Shown here in pieces: positions 25,516 to 33,829 of a stretch of DNA of 64,000 nt (position 1 is its first letter; every line of letters starts with the position of its first letter). The notes beneath the pieces are model-generated. The model searched no databases. It was not told where the DNA came from and saw nothing but the letters and a program-made list of their open reading frames with translations. Location of the stretch: the NCBI RefSeq assembly GCF_006459125.1, contig NZ_CP041070.1:2914001-2978000 (forward strand). Reading direction: 5' to 3'. Both the position numbers and the translations under genes were made by a program. The stretch comes from Halarcobacter anaerophilus. Its GTDB lineage: Bacteria > Campylobacterota > Campylobacteria > Campylobacterales > Arcobacteraceae.

Positions 25516-25923
25516 ATGACTGATAAAAAAAATCTTAGAATTATTGATGCAAATTTAAATCGATTAAGAGAAGGTATCCGTGTAGTCGAAGATATTTTCA
25601 GATACGTTTATGATGATAAACCTATAGCATCAAAATTAAAATCTCTCAGACACTTAGCAAGAATCGATGAATATACGACAATTCTCAGTACAAGAGATGT
25701 AGAAAATGATGTATTAAGAGAATCTATTAAAAGTGAACAAAATAGAACTGATTTATTCTCTATTTTGATTGCAAATTTTAAAAGAGCACAGGAAAGTGCG
25801 AGAGTTTTGGAAGAGTTGTCTAAATTAATATCTATAAAAGCAAGTGAAAATTTTAAATATATTAGATATGAACTTTACAGCTTAGAAACTGCATTAACAA
25901 AAATCACTTCAAACTCTAAATAG
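25516..25923 (+). CDS. ThiD2-like thiamine biosynthesis protein
   Basis: A 135-residue all-helical protein. Its start (IIDANLNRLREGIRVVEDIFRY) and the later FKRAQESARVLEELSKL segment match the ThiD2 domain. That domain is found alone or fused to ThiE (thiamine phosphate synthase) and is linked to hydroxymethylpyrimidine phosphate phosphorylation. Here it stands alone, with no ThiE part. It starts 11 bp after a terminator and lacks a ribosome site. The 3' end overlaps the convergent methyltransferase gene by 49 bp. The family call is good; the enzymatic role rests on family knowledge. Confidence 0.72.
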   Translation: MTDKKNLRIIDANLNRLREGIRVVEDIFRYVYDDKPIASKLKSLRHLARIDEYTTILSTRDVENDVLRESIKSEQNRTDLFSILIANFKRAQESARVLEELSKLISIKASENFKYIRYELYSLETALTKITSNSK

Positions 25924-26570
25924 TTTAATTTATACTCTTTATAAAGTTTTTTTGCATTTTTAAAATCCAAACTAGCTTTATTACCGCTAACACCTGATTT
26001 TTTTATGTAGTCAAAAAGATCTTTTTTATTATCAAACTCTAAATTATAGTTATGTACTTCAAAATCACATTTAAAGTATTTATTAAAGGCTTCTTTAATC
26101 TCTTCACTACAAAGAATCGGGGATTTTGTTCCAGTAATATTTTGAATTGATTTAAAAGTATTTGATGTAAAAAGTACAGCATCAATTTTTTTTGTAGTTT
26201 TACTTAGATTTTCTAAAAGTTTAGGAAGATCTTTTGACCATTGCATTGCAGATGAGGAAAAGATATTATCAAAATGTTTTCCCTCTAAAAAACTAAAAAA
26301 CTCTTCAGAATCAAAATCAAAACAATAAACTTCCAGATTTTGATTTTTTGGATGTAAGTTACACATATTAGAAGAAAAATCTACGGCAATATATTTTTCA
26401 AAGTGCCAATTTACATATTTAAAAACCTGCCCTGAACCACAACCAATTTCAAGTATTGTTTGAGGAGTGTTTTTAACATCCCTTACTAAGGCTTTTGCCG
26501 CTAATTGTTGAATAATATTAAAATTGTTATAATCTTTCGCATATTGTGAAAATTGGTTTTCTACAGACAT
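25875..26570 (-). CDS. SAM-dependent methyltransferase, BioC-like
   Basis: A 231-residue class I methyltransferase. Motif I is ILEIGCGSGQVFKYV (about 39-53), followed by the acidic YIAVDFSS, and FDNIFSSSAMQWSKDL (about 100-115) closely matches the BioC post-II motif with its Gln-Trp. BioC methylates malonyl-ACP to start pimelate synthesis for biotin. No other biotin gene is near, so bioC is likely but not proven. The ATG has no clear ribosome site and a TAAAAT box ends 7 bp before it. Confidence 0.75.
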   Translation of the reverse strand: MSVENQFSQYAKDYNNFNIIQQLAAKALVRDVKNTPQTILEIGCGSGQVFKYVNWHFEKYIAVDFSSNMCNLHPKNQNLEVYCFDFDSEEFFSFLEGKHFDNIFSSSAMQWSKDLPKLLENLSKTTKKIDAVLFTSNTFKSIQNITGTKSPILCSEEIKEAFNKYFKCDFEVHNYNLEFDNKKDLFDYIKKSGVSGNKASLDFKNAKKLYKEYKLNYLEFEVIFVNAVSKL

Positions 26571-26641
26571 AAAGTAGATTTTAACTTTATTTTAATAAAT
26601 TTTAGATAAACTATGTACCATTTTTTAAAAGGAAAATTAAG

Positions 26642-26995
26642 ATGACATCAACGCTATTGATAGTACAATTTGTTTTAGCAATTATAATTACAATTACTGT
26701 TTTATTACAAAAGAGTTCAAGCATCGGACTTGGTGCATATAGTGGAAGCAATGACTCTTTGTTTGGAGCAAAAGGACCGGGTAACTTTTTAACAAAAGCA
26801 ACTATGGTTTTAGGACTTCTATTTGTTATAAATACAATTACATTGGGATATATTTACAATCAAAACAAATTAGAGAGTGCTGTTGACAAAGTAAAAACAG
26901 AAACACTAATTCCAACAACACCTAAAGAAGAAACCGCACCGGCAGCTCCTGTTGCACCTGCTGCACCGGCAATTCCTGCTGAACAGAGCAAATAA
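26642..26995 (+). CDS. secG: Preprotein translocase subunit SecG
   Basis: A 117-residue SecG. Two membrane helices (about 3-20 and 50-70) flank the conserved LLQKSSSIGLGAYSG and FGAKGPGNFLTKAT segment. The Ala/Pro-rich tail (about 95-117) is typical of the long Campylobacterota form. SecG assists SecYEG-mediated export. An AAAGGA site precedes the ATG. Followed by an inverted repeat and then frr. Confidence 0.95.
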   Translation: MTSTLLIVQFVLAIIITITVLLQKSSSIGLGAYSGSNDSLFGAKGPGNFLTKATMVLGLLFVINTITLGYIYNQNKLESAVDKVKTETLIPTTPKEETAPAAPVAPAAPAIPAEQSK

Positions 26996-27011
26996 CGCTT
27001 TGAATTTATAT

Positions 27012-27031
27012 GAAGTATTTACAAATACTTC
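27012..27031 (+). terminator. Inverted repeat after secG, possible terminator
   Basis: GAAGTATTT-AC-AAATACTTC, a perfect 9-bp repeat 16 bp after secG. The T tract is weak. Confidence 0.45.
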
Positions 27032-27042
27032 TTATACTAAAT

Positions 27043-27081
27043 TTTATTTATGGTATGCAAAAAATGTTTACCGTAAATAAA
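27043..27081 (+). other. Long hairpin between secG and frr
   Basis: TTTATTTATGGTA and TACCGTAAATAAA pair over 13 bp (one G-T) with a 13-nt loop; T-rich DNA follows. It lies upstream of the frr promoter, so it is a second terminator or a protein-binding palindrome. Confidence 0.5.
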
Positions 27082-27125
27082 ACTCTATTTTTTTCAATAA
27101 AAAAATTTTTCATAAATGTTTATAA

Positions 27126-27134
27126 TGGTATAAT
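27126..27134 (+). promoter_or_regulatory. Extended -10 promoter of frr
   Basis: TGG-TATAAT at 27126-27134, an extended -10. Another TATAAT is at 27121-27126. The ATG is 44 bp downstream, with AAGGAG before it. Confidence 0.55.
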
Positions 27135-27178
27135 TTTTTTCAATTTAAAAGCTACAAAACTTAATACAAGGAGAATAC

Positions 27179-27736
27179 ATGTTAAATGAAATCTATTCAG
27201 AAACAAAAGAGAATATGGATAAATCTCTAGAATCATTAAAAAGAGATTATAAAACATTAAGAACAGGAAAAGTAAGTACAACTATTTTAGACGGTATAAA
27301 AGTTGATTATTACGGAACACCGACTGATTTGAATCAAGTTGGTTCGGTATTAGCTTCAGATGCAACGACTATTGTTGTTAATCCTTGGGAAAAAAATCTT
27401 TTAAGTGATATAGAACAAGCTATTAATGCGGCAAATATAGGAGTTAATCCAAATAACGACGGAGAAACGATAAAACTATTTTTCCCTCCTATGACTGTAG
27501 AGCAAAGACAAGAGAGTGCAAAACATGCAAAAGGGATGACTGATAATGCTAAAGTTGCAATCAGAAACGTAAGAAAACATTCAAATGACAGAGTAAAAAC
27601 TTTACATAAAGATAAAGAGATTACTGATGATGAAAATAAAAAAGCTTTAGATGAAATTCAAAAAATCACAGACTCATATGTTGCAAAAGCTGATGAGATT
27701 TTAAAAGCTAAAGAGAAAGAGATATTAACGGTATAA
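27179..27736 (+). CDS. frr: Ribosome recycling factor
   Basis: A 185-residue RRF, exactly family length. It has the [28 protein letters not shown] helix-to-beta segment (about 19-46), a VNPWEK block, and the [19 protein letters not shown] and [19 protein letters not shown] helices. It splits post-termination ribosomes with EF-G. A strong AAGGAG ribosome site fits. It leads frr-pyrE-RDD-MFS. Confidence 0.97.
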   Translation: MLNEIYSETKENMDKSLESLKRDYKTLRTGKVSTTILDGIKVDYYGTPTDLNQVGSVLASDATTIVVNPWEKNLLSDIEQAINAANIGVNPNNDGETIKLFFPPMTVEQRQESAKHAKGMTDNAKVAIRNVRKHSNDRVKTLHKDKEITDDENKKALDEIQKITDSYVAKADEILKAKEKEILTV

Positions 27737-27738
27737 TC

Positions 27739-28347
27739 ATGAATATAGAACAAATATACAAAGATGCAGATGCTTTATTAGAGGGGCATTTTAAATTAAG
27801 TTCAGGTAATCACTCTAGATTTTATTTACAATCGGCAAAAGTTTTGGAAGATCCGAAAACTGCAAAACTTTTGGCTGAAGAATTAGCAAAACAGATTAAA
27901 GCATCAGGATTAAAAGTTGATGCTGTATGTTCCCCTGCATTAGGTGGTCTTATTGCTGGTTTTGCTTTGGCAACAGCATTAGATGTAAGATTTATTTTTG
28001 CAGAAAGAGTTGAAGGAGAAATGACTATTAGAAGAGGTTTTGAAGTTCAAGAAAAAGAAAACTATATTATCTGTGAAGATATTATTACAACAGGCGGTTC
28101 TGCTCTTGAAGCTGCAAAACAAGTTGAAAAGGCAGGTGGGAATATTGTTGCTTATGCTGCACTGGCAAATAGAGGTTTTTGTAGTAGAGAGGGAAGCGAC
28201 ATTAAAGCAAAACCCAATTGTAAACTTCCATTTGATAAACCGCTTTTTGCATTAGAAGATTTTACTTTTGAAATGTATTCTCCCGAAGATTGTCCTATGT
28301 GCAAAGAAGGAAGTGTAGCTTATAAACCGGGAAGTAGAGGTAACTAA
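27739..28347 (+). CDS. pyrE: Orotate phosphoribosyltransferase
   Basis: A 202-residue PyrE, 2 bp after frr. The PRPP-binding motif is [19 protein letters not shown] (about 107-125), and [16 protein letters not shown] near the N-terminus is the substrate loop. It makes orotidine 5'-monophosphate in pyrimidine synthesis. The C-terminus has a cysteine pair (CPMC) seen in the longer bacterial form. The frr-pyrE pairing is common in Campylobacterota. Confidence 0.96.
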   Translation: MNIEQIYKDADALLEGHFKLSSGNHSRFYLQSAKVLEDPKTAKLLAEELAKQIKASGLKVDAVCSPALGGLIAGFALATALDVRFIFAERVEGEMTIRRGFEVQEKENYIICEDIITTGGSALEAAKQVEKAGGNIVAYAALANRGFCSREGSDIKAKPNCKLPFDKPLFALEDFTFEMYSPEDCPMCKEGSVAYKPGSRGN

Positions 28348-28353
28348 ACCCTA

Positions 28354-28833
28354 ATGAGCAGATGGAGAGAGATAAAACAAGGGCATCTTAAAGAAAAAAA
28401 AACTCTTAAGGAAGAGCTTGATAAAAACTCTTTAAAATCTGCTCCCATTGTTCCTAGAATCAAAGCTTTTATTGTAGATATGTTTATGATTATGATGCCC
28501 ATAATGTATGTAACTACATATCTTATAATGGATGGGAAAGAAGATTTTCAAGGAAGCAGTGATGCAAGGTGGCTTACCGCTTTGGCATTTGGATTAATTA
28601 TCATCTTTTTTTGGATTGTAAAAGCCCAAACCCCGGGATACAAAGCTTATAGTCTGAAACTTTTAGATAATAAAACAAAAAACAAAATCTCTTTATCAAA
28701 AGCAGTTTTTAGATATCTTATTTTTTTGATATCTGCAACAACAATAGTTCTGGCATTTATTCCATTTTTTAGAAAAGATAGAAAAACTTTACAAGATATT
28801 TTAAGCTCTAGCACCGTTATAGAAGAAAAATAA
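28354..28833 (+). CDS. RDD family membrane protein
   Basis: A 159-residue protein with a charged cytoplasmic start (about 1-30), then an RDD domain: PRIKAFIVDMFMIMMPI with the Arg and Asp that name the family, a second helix near 75-92 and a third near 120-140, ending with RKDRKTLQDILSS. RDD proteins are small membrane proteins of largely unknown transport or assembly role. It lies 6 bp after pyrE, and the TAATG overlap couples it to the next gene. Confidence 0.85.
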   Translation: MSRWREIKQGHLKEKKTLKEELDKNSLKSAPIVPRIKAFIVDMFMIMMPIMYVTTYLIMDGKEDFQGSSDARWLTALAFGLIIIFFWIVKAQTPGYKAYSLKLLDNKTKNKISLSKAVFRYLIFLISATTIVLAFIPFFRKDRKTLQDILSSSTVIEEK

Positions 28834-29930
28834 TGCTTTTTTTCAAACTCTCGGCTTTCTATTTTTTCTATTTTGCCGCAGTTGGAGTATATGTAATTTT
28901 TTTACCCAAGGTTCTTCATGATATAGGGTATGATGCCGTCCAGATAGGTTTTATCTTTGCTCTTGCTCCTTTAATGAGATTTCTAACTCCTTTTCTTTTT
29001 TTAAAACATATTAAACTTAATCAAGAAGTATTTAAAAGTGCCCTGTTTTTATCGGTTGTTTGTTCTTTGTGTTTTTATCTTACTATAAACAACTTTTATG
29101 CTTTTATGATTAATAATGCAATTTTGGGAGCTTCTTTATCTCTTATTTTACCGTATTTGGAAGTTACTGCTATAAAAATATTAGGAAAAGGTAAATACGG
29201 GAAATCAAGACTCTTCGGTTCTATCGGGTTTACTCTTATTTCATTGATATTAGGACAATTTTTAACAAATCCTTATGTTGCACTACACTACTATTTAGCA
29301 GTAAATGTTTTAACGGTATTTTTTGCTCTACTGCTTTTAAAATATGATGATATAAAACATGATGACAGTGTATCTGATGAGCCTTTCTCTTTTTTTAAAT
29401 ATTGGCCTTTTTGGATTAGTATTTTCTTTATGCAGTTAAGTTTCGGAGGCTTTTACAACTTTTTCACCATTTATGAGACTCAACACGGAGTATCATTGGA
29501 AGTGACTTCATATATGTGGTCTTTTGGAGTTATCTGTGAGATTCTGCTTTTTTATTTTCAAGCTCCTTTGTTAAAGAAGAATCTTCTTATTATTATCAAA
29601 TTTTCTTTGGCAATGACTATTCTTAGGTGGTTTTTGCTTTTTGCCTTCCCTGATAATGTCACTATTGCATTTTTAACCCAAAGTATTCACGCCTTTTCTT
29701 TTGGTTTATATCACAGTGCGACAATTATGTTTTTATATACTCTTTATTCAAATAAAAAACTAGCACAACAGTTTATGTATGGGGTTGCCTACGGTCTTGG
29801 AGGTTTTATGGGAGCTTTGATTGCAGGTTGGACTTACGGTGATTATCTCTTTTTATACAGTGCCCTGTTCTCTTTTTTCGCACTTATATTTTTATTTAAT
29901 AAAAAATTACCTAATGAGGCAAAAGAGTAA
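28833..29930 (+). CDS. MFS transporter (HcaT-like)
   Basis: A 365-residue membrane protein with about 11-12 hydrophobic helices. The start (KLSAFYFFYFAAVGVYVIFLP) and the GKSRLFGSIGF loop (about 122-133) match the MFS_1-like/HcaT (3-phenylpropionate permease) branch. The substrate is unknown. The ATG overlaps the RDD stop (TAATG). The shared operon with frr and pyrE may be only convenience. Confidence 0.82.
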   Translation: MLFFKLSAFYFFYFAAVGVYVIFLPKVLHDIGYDAVQIGFIFALAPLMRFLTPFLFLKHIKLNQEVFKSALFLSVVCSLCFYLTINNFYAFMINNAILGASLSLILPYLEVTAIKILGKGKYGKSRLFGSIGFTLISLILGQFLTNPYVALHYYLAVNVLTVFFALLLLKYDDIKHDDSVSDEPFSFFKYWPFWISIFFMQLSFGGFYNFFTIYETQHGVSLEVTSYMWSFGVICEILLFYFQAPLLKKNLLIIIKFSLAMTILRWFLLFAFPDNVTIAFLTQSIHAFSFGLYHSATIMFLYTLYSNKKLAQQFMYGVAYGLGGFMGALIAGWTYGDYLFLYSALFSFFALIFLFNKKLPNEAKE

Positions 29931-29939
29931 AATTTAATT

Positions 29940-30674
29940 TTACTCTTTTAATGTATCTTCTAAGATTTCTGAAAACCTTCTCCATGAACTTTTATCTGCA
30001 CTCTCATAATATTTTTTTGTACCAAATACAGTAAAAGCATGAGGAGCACCGCTGTAAGATGTCATTTCATGTTTTATTCCAGCTTTTTCAAGTTCTTGTG
30101 CCAAAGTTGCAAACTCTTGCATACTTACGACTTTGTCTGCACTTCCATGAAATACGACGATATCTCCTTTTGTTTTTGAATAGTCTTCACCTTTTGGAGT
30201 CTTAAGTCCCCCGTGAAAAGAAACAAACTTTTTAAGCTCAGCTCCTGCTCTTGCAAACTCTAAAATTGCAGCACCTCCGAAGCAGTAACCTATTCCTAAA
30301 GAGTTTTTCACGTTTAATCCTTGATCTTTTGCCTCATTTAAACCGGCAAAAAGCAAAGTTTTCATCTTCTCCCTGTCTTTATATAGCTGCGTTGTTAATC
30401 TTTTTTTATCTTCAAGTTTTTCAGGTCTAACGCCTTTTCCGTATAAATCTACGGCAAAAGTTGCATATCCCATTTTATTTAACATCTTTGCTCTTTTAAC
30501 TTCATAATCGGTTAAACCGTCCCAATCATGCACTAAAAAAACAAGAGGGGCATTTTTTGAAGGAGAACTAATATAAGCTTCGTACTCTTTTGCATCAACC
30601 TTATAAGTTACAAAACCTTCTTTTGAAAACAAAACCGAAGAAAAAAAAACTAAAGAGAGTAAAATCTTTTTCAT
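29940..30674 (-). CDS. Dienelactone hydrolase family protein (exported)
   Basis: A 244-residue alpha/beta hydrolase with a Sec signal peptide (about 1-17). The nucleophile is Cys in GIGYCFGGAA (about 128-137), the acid is in GSADKVVS, and the histidine in APHAFTVFG (about 210-218), which is the Cys-Asp-His triad of dienelactone hydrolases. Substrate unknown; exported members act on small esters or lactones in the periplasm. AAAGGAGA precedes the start. Confidence 0.88.
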   Translation of the reverse strand: MKKILLSLVFFSSVLFSKEGFVTYKVDAKEYEAYISSPSKNAPLVFLVHDWDGLTDYEVKRAKMLNKMGYATFAVDLYGKGVRPEKLEDKKRLTTQLYKDREKMKTLLFAGLNEAKDQGLNVKNSLGIGYCFGGAAILEFARAGAELKKFVSFHGGLKTPKGEDYSKTKGDIVVFHGSADKVVSMQEFATLAQELEKAGIKHEMTSYSGAPHAFTVFGTKKYYESADKSSWRRFSEILEDTLKE

Positions 30675-30686
30675 AAAGTCTCCTTT

Positions 30687-30720
30687 AAAGATAATATTTT
30701 AATAGATAAATATTATCTTT
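30687..30720 (-). terminator. Perfect hairpin between yaaA and the hydrolase gene
   Basis: AAAGATAATATTT and AAATATTATCTTT form a 13-bp perfect stem with an 8-nt loop. It is AU-only apart from one G-C, so a weak terminator for yaaA or a leader hairpin just before the hydrolase ribosome site. Confidence 0.5.
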
Positions 30721-30755
30721 ATAAGCTTAGAAATCTCTAATTCTAATAAACTAGT

Positions 30756-31493
30756 TTATTCAATTTCCATAATAAGAAGTTTTATATTTTTTTTCTCTTG
30801 AATTTCATTTAATCTAAGATTAGGAAGGGGCATAGCCATAAATTCGCTAAGATTTGATATTTTATTTTTTGCTATTTCTTGAAGAAGTTTTCCTCTGTAA
30901 AACTTTGCCCAGTGACTTACTACTTTTCCCTCTTTTATAAATTTAAACGTCAAAGTATTTGCTTTTTTGACTTTATAAAACTTTTCATAAAATCCTGCTC
31001 TTAAATCAATCACTTCATCTTCCACAAACTCATCCAAGCTTTTGGTAAAATTATCCATATAAAATTTTTCAACACTAATATCAGGCAATTTAGCACCTTG
31101 TTTATACTTATATTCAGGGATTTTATCTTTTGCAAGCAAAGGACCGAAAAGATTTGAAAAAAGAATTACATTCTCATCAATATATTTTTGTACATCTTTA
31201 TTTAAACTGTTGTAATCAAGTGCATCAAAAGCAACACCGTTATATCTTTGTATAGCTTTCATCGTAGGTTTATTTATTAAACTCTCTTTATATTTTTCAA
31301 CTTCATCAAGTTTTTTTAATCCAAACCATTTTGATAACTCTTCTAAAGTAGAACTTTTCACAAAATCTTCATAACGATTAAAAATTTCTTCTCTTTTTTC
31401 AAACAAATTATCAAAAGAGAAATTCTCTTTACAAAAAGCTTTTCCTTCTCCGCCACTGTTTTTTGTCTCAGCAGGAGCCAAAAGTATTTTCAT
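30756..31493 (-). CDS. yaaA: Peroxide stress protein YaaA family
   Basis: A 245-residue DUF328/YaaA protein. The start KILLAPAETKNSGG, the middle AIQRYNGVAFDALDY, VILFSNLFGPLLAKDKIPEYK and the C-terminal VSHWAKFYRGKLLQ match family blocks. E. coli YaaA limits intracellular iron and protects DNA during peroxide stress, and the fold binds DNA. A GAGG ribosome site and a 1-bp gap couple it to the upstream membrane protein gene. Confidence 0.9.
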   Translation of the reverse strand: MKILLAPAETKNSGGEGKAFCKENFSFDNLFEKREEIFNRYEDFVKSSTLEELSKWFGLKKLDEVEKYKESLINKPTMKAIQRYNGVAFDALDYNSLNKDVQKYIDENVILFSNLFGPLLAKDKIPEYKYKQGAKLPDISVEKFYMDNFTKSLDEFVEDEVIDLRAGFYEKFYKVKKANTLTFKFIKEGKVVSHWAKFYRGKLLQEIAKNKISNLSEFMAMPLPNLRLNEIQEKKNIKLLIMEIE

Positions 31494-31494
31494 A

Positions 31495-32181
31495 TTAACC
31501 TCTTTTTCTATATCTAAAAATCAATGCAACAATTACTATTACAAAAACAAGTATCCAAATAAATCGAATATCAAACATTGCTAGGAAATCAACAATTTCT
31601 TGTAAAAACATACCCCAAATGGTAATAGAGATTATAGTTGCACAAAAAACAATAAATATAACAGTAAAATGTTTAATTCCAATTAAAAATCCGATTATTG
31701 AACCTACAACAGGTCCTGTCATCCAAAAAGGAATAAAAACAAAAATAAAGAGTCCAAAACGCCCGTATTTTACAAAAACCTTTTCATGTTTCTCTTTTCT
31801 TTTTGAAACTTTATTAAAAAAGTTTTCCAACTGTTTTATTTTTACTACTCCTTTATAACTAAAAACAAAAAGTGAATAAATAAGAGTAACTAAAATCATT
31901 TCAGCCAGAATATTAAATGAAATAACCGTAAAATGGGATAAGTTGGAAGCATATCCGAAAGACAGAGCAGGAACTCTACCTATAAAAACATTTGTGAAAA
32001 TCATAGTTGCCACTTTACTTGAAAAATTAGAATCAAAAAAATAGTATATGATTAAAAATATCCCTGTTGCCAAGATAAGAAGTAAAGAGAGAAGAAAGAT
32101 TAATCCCTCTTGAGTACTGAAAATTTTTTTTACAAATTCTTTATTCAATAATTTCACCGCTGTGGTAAAGCCAAAGATCAT
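31495..32181 (-). CDS. Small multidrug export family membrane protein
   Basis: A 228-residue protein (from the ATG at 32181) with about six hydrophobic helices. The core YGRFGLFIFVFIPFWMTGPVVGS (about 140-162) matches the 'putative small multi-drug export' family, related to DedA-type proteins. The start is uncertain: the ATG lies inside ychJ without a ribosome site, while a TTG at 32148 follows GGTGA and would remove 11 residues. The transport role is only a family label. It overlaps ychJ and precedes yaaA by 1 bp, so the three are probably one transcript. Confidence 0.75.
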   Translation of the reverse strand: MIFGFTTAVKLLNKEFVKKIFSTQEGLIFLLSLLLILATGIFLIIYYFFDSNFSSKVATMIFTNVFIGRVPALSFGYASNLSHFTVISFNILAEMILVTLIYSLFVFSYKGVVKIKQLENFFNKVSKRKEKHEKVFVKYGRFGLFIFVFIPFWMTGPVVGSIIGFLIGIKHFTVIFIVFCATIISITIWGMFLQEIVDFLAMFDIRFIWILVFVIVIVALIFRYRKRG

Positions 32182-32554
32182 GAACTTTTACAAACTTACT
32201 TTTCTCTGTAAAAGAGACATCAATTGCTCCTTGAAAAAGTGAGGCTTTAAAAGTCACATAAGCTGTATCTTCTCCCTCTTCAAAATTTAAAATCTCTAAA
32301 CCTTTAAATTCGGTATGACCTACAAAATCATGAATCGACTCTTTCCACTTTTGCTCATCGGAAGTATAATCTTTGTTATCTCTGTGTGTAGTTTTAATTA
32401 TATAATCTGAATCATTGGCAGCATATGCACTATATCTTGATTTCATCAGTTCAAGAGCATTACCCGGATTTTCTCCGTAGTGAAAAACTCTACAACATTT
32501 TTTAAATTTTTTTTGGCTCCCACAGGGGCAAAATGAATTACCGGATATTTTCAT
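32141..32554 (-). CDS. ychJ: YchJ-like (UPF0225) SEC-C motif protein
   Basis: A 137-residue protein. The N-terminal zinc-binding SEC-C motif is FCPCGSQKKFKKCC (about 8-21), followed by the LMKSRYSAYAANDSDYIIKTTH helix and an NTF2-like domain. It matches UPF0225/YchJ, whose function is unknown. First gene of the ychJ-membrane protein-yaaA run. Confidence 0.9.
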   Translation of the reverse strand: MKISGNSFCPCGSQKKFKKCCRVFHYGENPGNALELMKSRYSAYAANDSDYIIKTTHRDNKDYTSDEQKWKESIHDFVGHTEFKGLEILNFEEGEDTAYVTFKASLFQGAIDVSFTEKSKFVKVHDLWLYHSGEIIE

Positions 32555-32606
32555 AACAAGACCCTAATATAGTAGTTTTATTTTATTATAGCAAAAAATT
32601 TGCAGA

Positions 32607-32641
32607 AAATGATGTTTAGTTTTATTTTCTAAACATCATTT
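32607..32641 (-). terminator. Terminator after the ComEA-like gene
   Basis: AAATGATGTTTAG and CTAAACATCATTT form a 13-bp stem with a 9-nt loop; on the minus strand TTTT follows. It is 5 bp past the gene's stop. Confidence 0.65.
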
Positions 32642-32646
32642 AAGTT

Positions 32647-32892
32647 TTATTTAGATTTTATCTGAGAATTTTTGATTTTTGAGATTAAGTTTTGACCGAA
32701 ACCTTTTATAGGAAGGAGATCCTCCACACTGTTTATTTTATTGGATTTTCTATACTCAATAATTGCATCGGCTTTTTTTGCCCCTATTCCTTTGAGTTCC
32801 ATAAGTTCCTCTTTGGATGCTTTGTTAAAATTAATTGCACCAAACATAAATGTCATAAACATCAACATCACACCAACATATTTTCTAATCAT
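32647..32892 (-). CDS. ComEA-like helix-hairpin-helix protein
   Basis: An 81-residue exported protein: signal peptide (about 1-18), then one (HhH)2 domain. The INFNKASKEELMELKGIGAKKADAII and IKGFGQNLISKIK segments are typical of ComEA and bind DNA without sequence preference. In competent bacteria ComEA pulls DNA into the periplasm. Single-domain proteins of this length are common in Campylobacterota. No other competence gene is nearby. AAAGGAG precedes the ATG. Confidence 0.85.
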   Translation of the reverse strand: MIRKYVGVMLMFMTFMFGAINFNKASKEELMELKGIGAKKADAIIEYRKSNKINSVEDLLPIKGFGQNLISKIKNSQIKSK

Positions 32893-33027
32893 ATCAACTC
32901 CTTTTAAAATAATGTTTTAAATTATACTAAAATAATCTTTAGATATATTTATACTATATAATTTTTTTGTTATTTAATTCTAATATCTTTTATTATAGAA
33001 TTTATAAAATCTATCAAAAGGCAGAAT

Positions 33028-33423
33028 ATGCAAAATATAGCAGTCCTAGCTGAACTTGTTTCTAATATGTTTTCTATTTTGATTTTATTAGCAATTTTTT
33101 ATAAATATTATTTATATAAAAAAAGACTTGATGTTATAAAAGGTTTAAATGATTTAAAAAATAAAAACCGTTTAACCCTAGAAGATAAAGAGTTTATCGA
33201 TAAAAATTATAAAGAGTATAAACTCTATTTAGAAAAAGATGAAGAAAAAATAAAGTTAATATATCCTGTTTTTATTCTAATTGCCGGAATTCTTCTCTTC
33301 TTTTTTCCTTTTACGGATGCCTTGATTTATCTAAACGTAATTATTGTTGCATATATTTATCTTCAAATAAATAAAATACACAACAAAAATTTTGTCGGTT
33401 TTTTAAAAGAGTTAAAAGATTAA
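33028..33423 (+). CDS. Unknown membrane protein
   Basis: A 131-residue protein with a hydrophobic helix at about 10-28, a charged, partly coiled middle (about 30-75) and two close helices (about 78-112). AAAGGCAG gives a good ribosome site. No family recognised. It converges on the DUF695-like gene with a 4-bp overlap. Confidence 0.7.
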   Translation: MQNIAVLAELVSNMFSILILLAIFYKYYLYKKRLDVIKGLNDLKNKNRLTLEDKEFIDKNYKEYKLYLEKDEEKIKLIYPVFILIAGILLFFFPFTDALIYLNVIIVAYIYLQINKIHNKNFVGFLKELKD

Positions 33424-33821
33424 ATAATTTGATTTAATCTTTTGCCTTTATCATCTTTAATAATTTCAAAATCACATTTATACAAATTATTTGATTTTAA
33501 AAAATCTATGGAGTCATATACCGTTTGTTCGGGATCTTTACAGTAAAGATAAAACTGCATTGTACCTTCACATATATCAACTGCCAAAAGAGCAACCTTA
33601 TTCTCCTCTTCCAAACTCTCTAAATGGTTATTTTCAAAAGCTGTAAAAAAAGCTATACAAGCAGGATCCGGGAACATAATATCATCAGCAACATGATATT
33701 CACATTTTATTAATACCAAATGAGGAAATTCCTTTATGGTTTGAGGAAGATCTATATCGTCTCTAACTCTTAAAATCTGATTTAAATTTCCCGTGTTTTC
33801 TAAATACCACTTCTCTTCCAT
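33420..33821 (-). CDS. DUF695-like protein
   Basis: A 133-residue soluble acidic protein. The layout (EEKWYLENTG start, a central LIKCEYHVADD segment, and a C-terminal YLYCKDPEQTVYDSIDFL block) resembles DUF695, a family of unknown function. AGGAGAAA precedes the ATG, and the gene starts 8 bp after ung on the same strand, so it is probably cotranscribed with it. Confidence 0.6.
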   Translation of the reverse strand: MEEKWYLENTGNLNQILRVRDDIDLPQTIKEFPHLVLIKCEYHVADDIMFPDPACIAFFTAFENNHLESLEEENKVALLAVDICEGTMQFYLYCKDPEQTVYDSIDFLKSNNLYKCDFEIIKDDKGKRLNQII

Positions 33822-33829
33822 CTTTTCTC

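Noticed and set aside
25440-25520. TPP riboswitch before thiD2
   Set aside because: Only a terminator hairpin is present and the gap is 36 bp; no TPP-type core seen.
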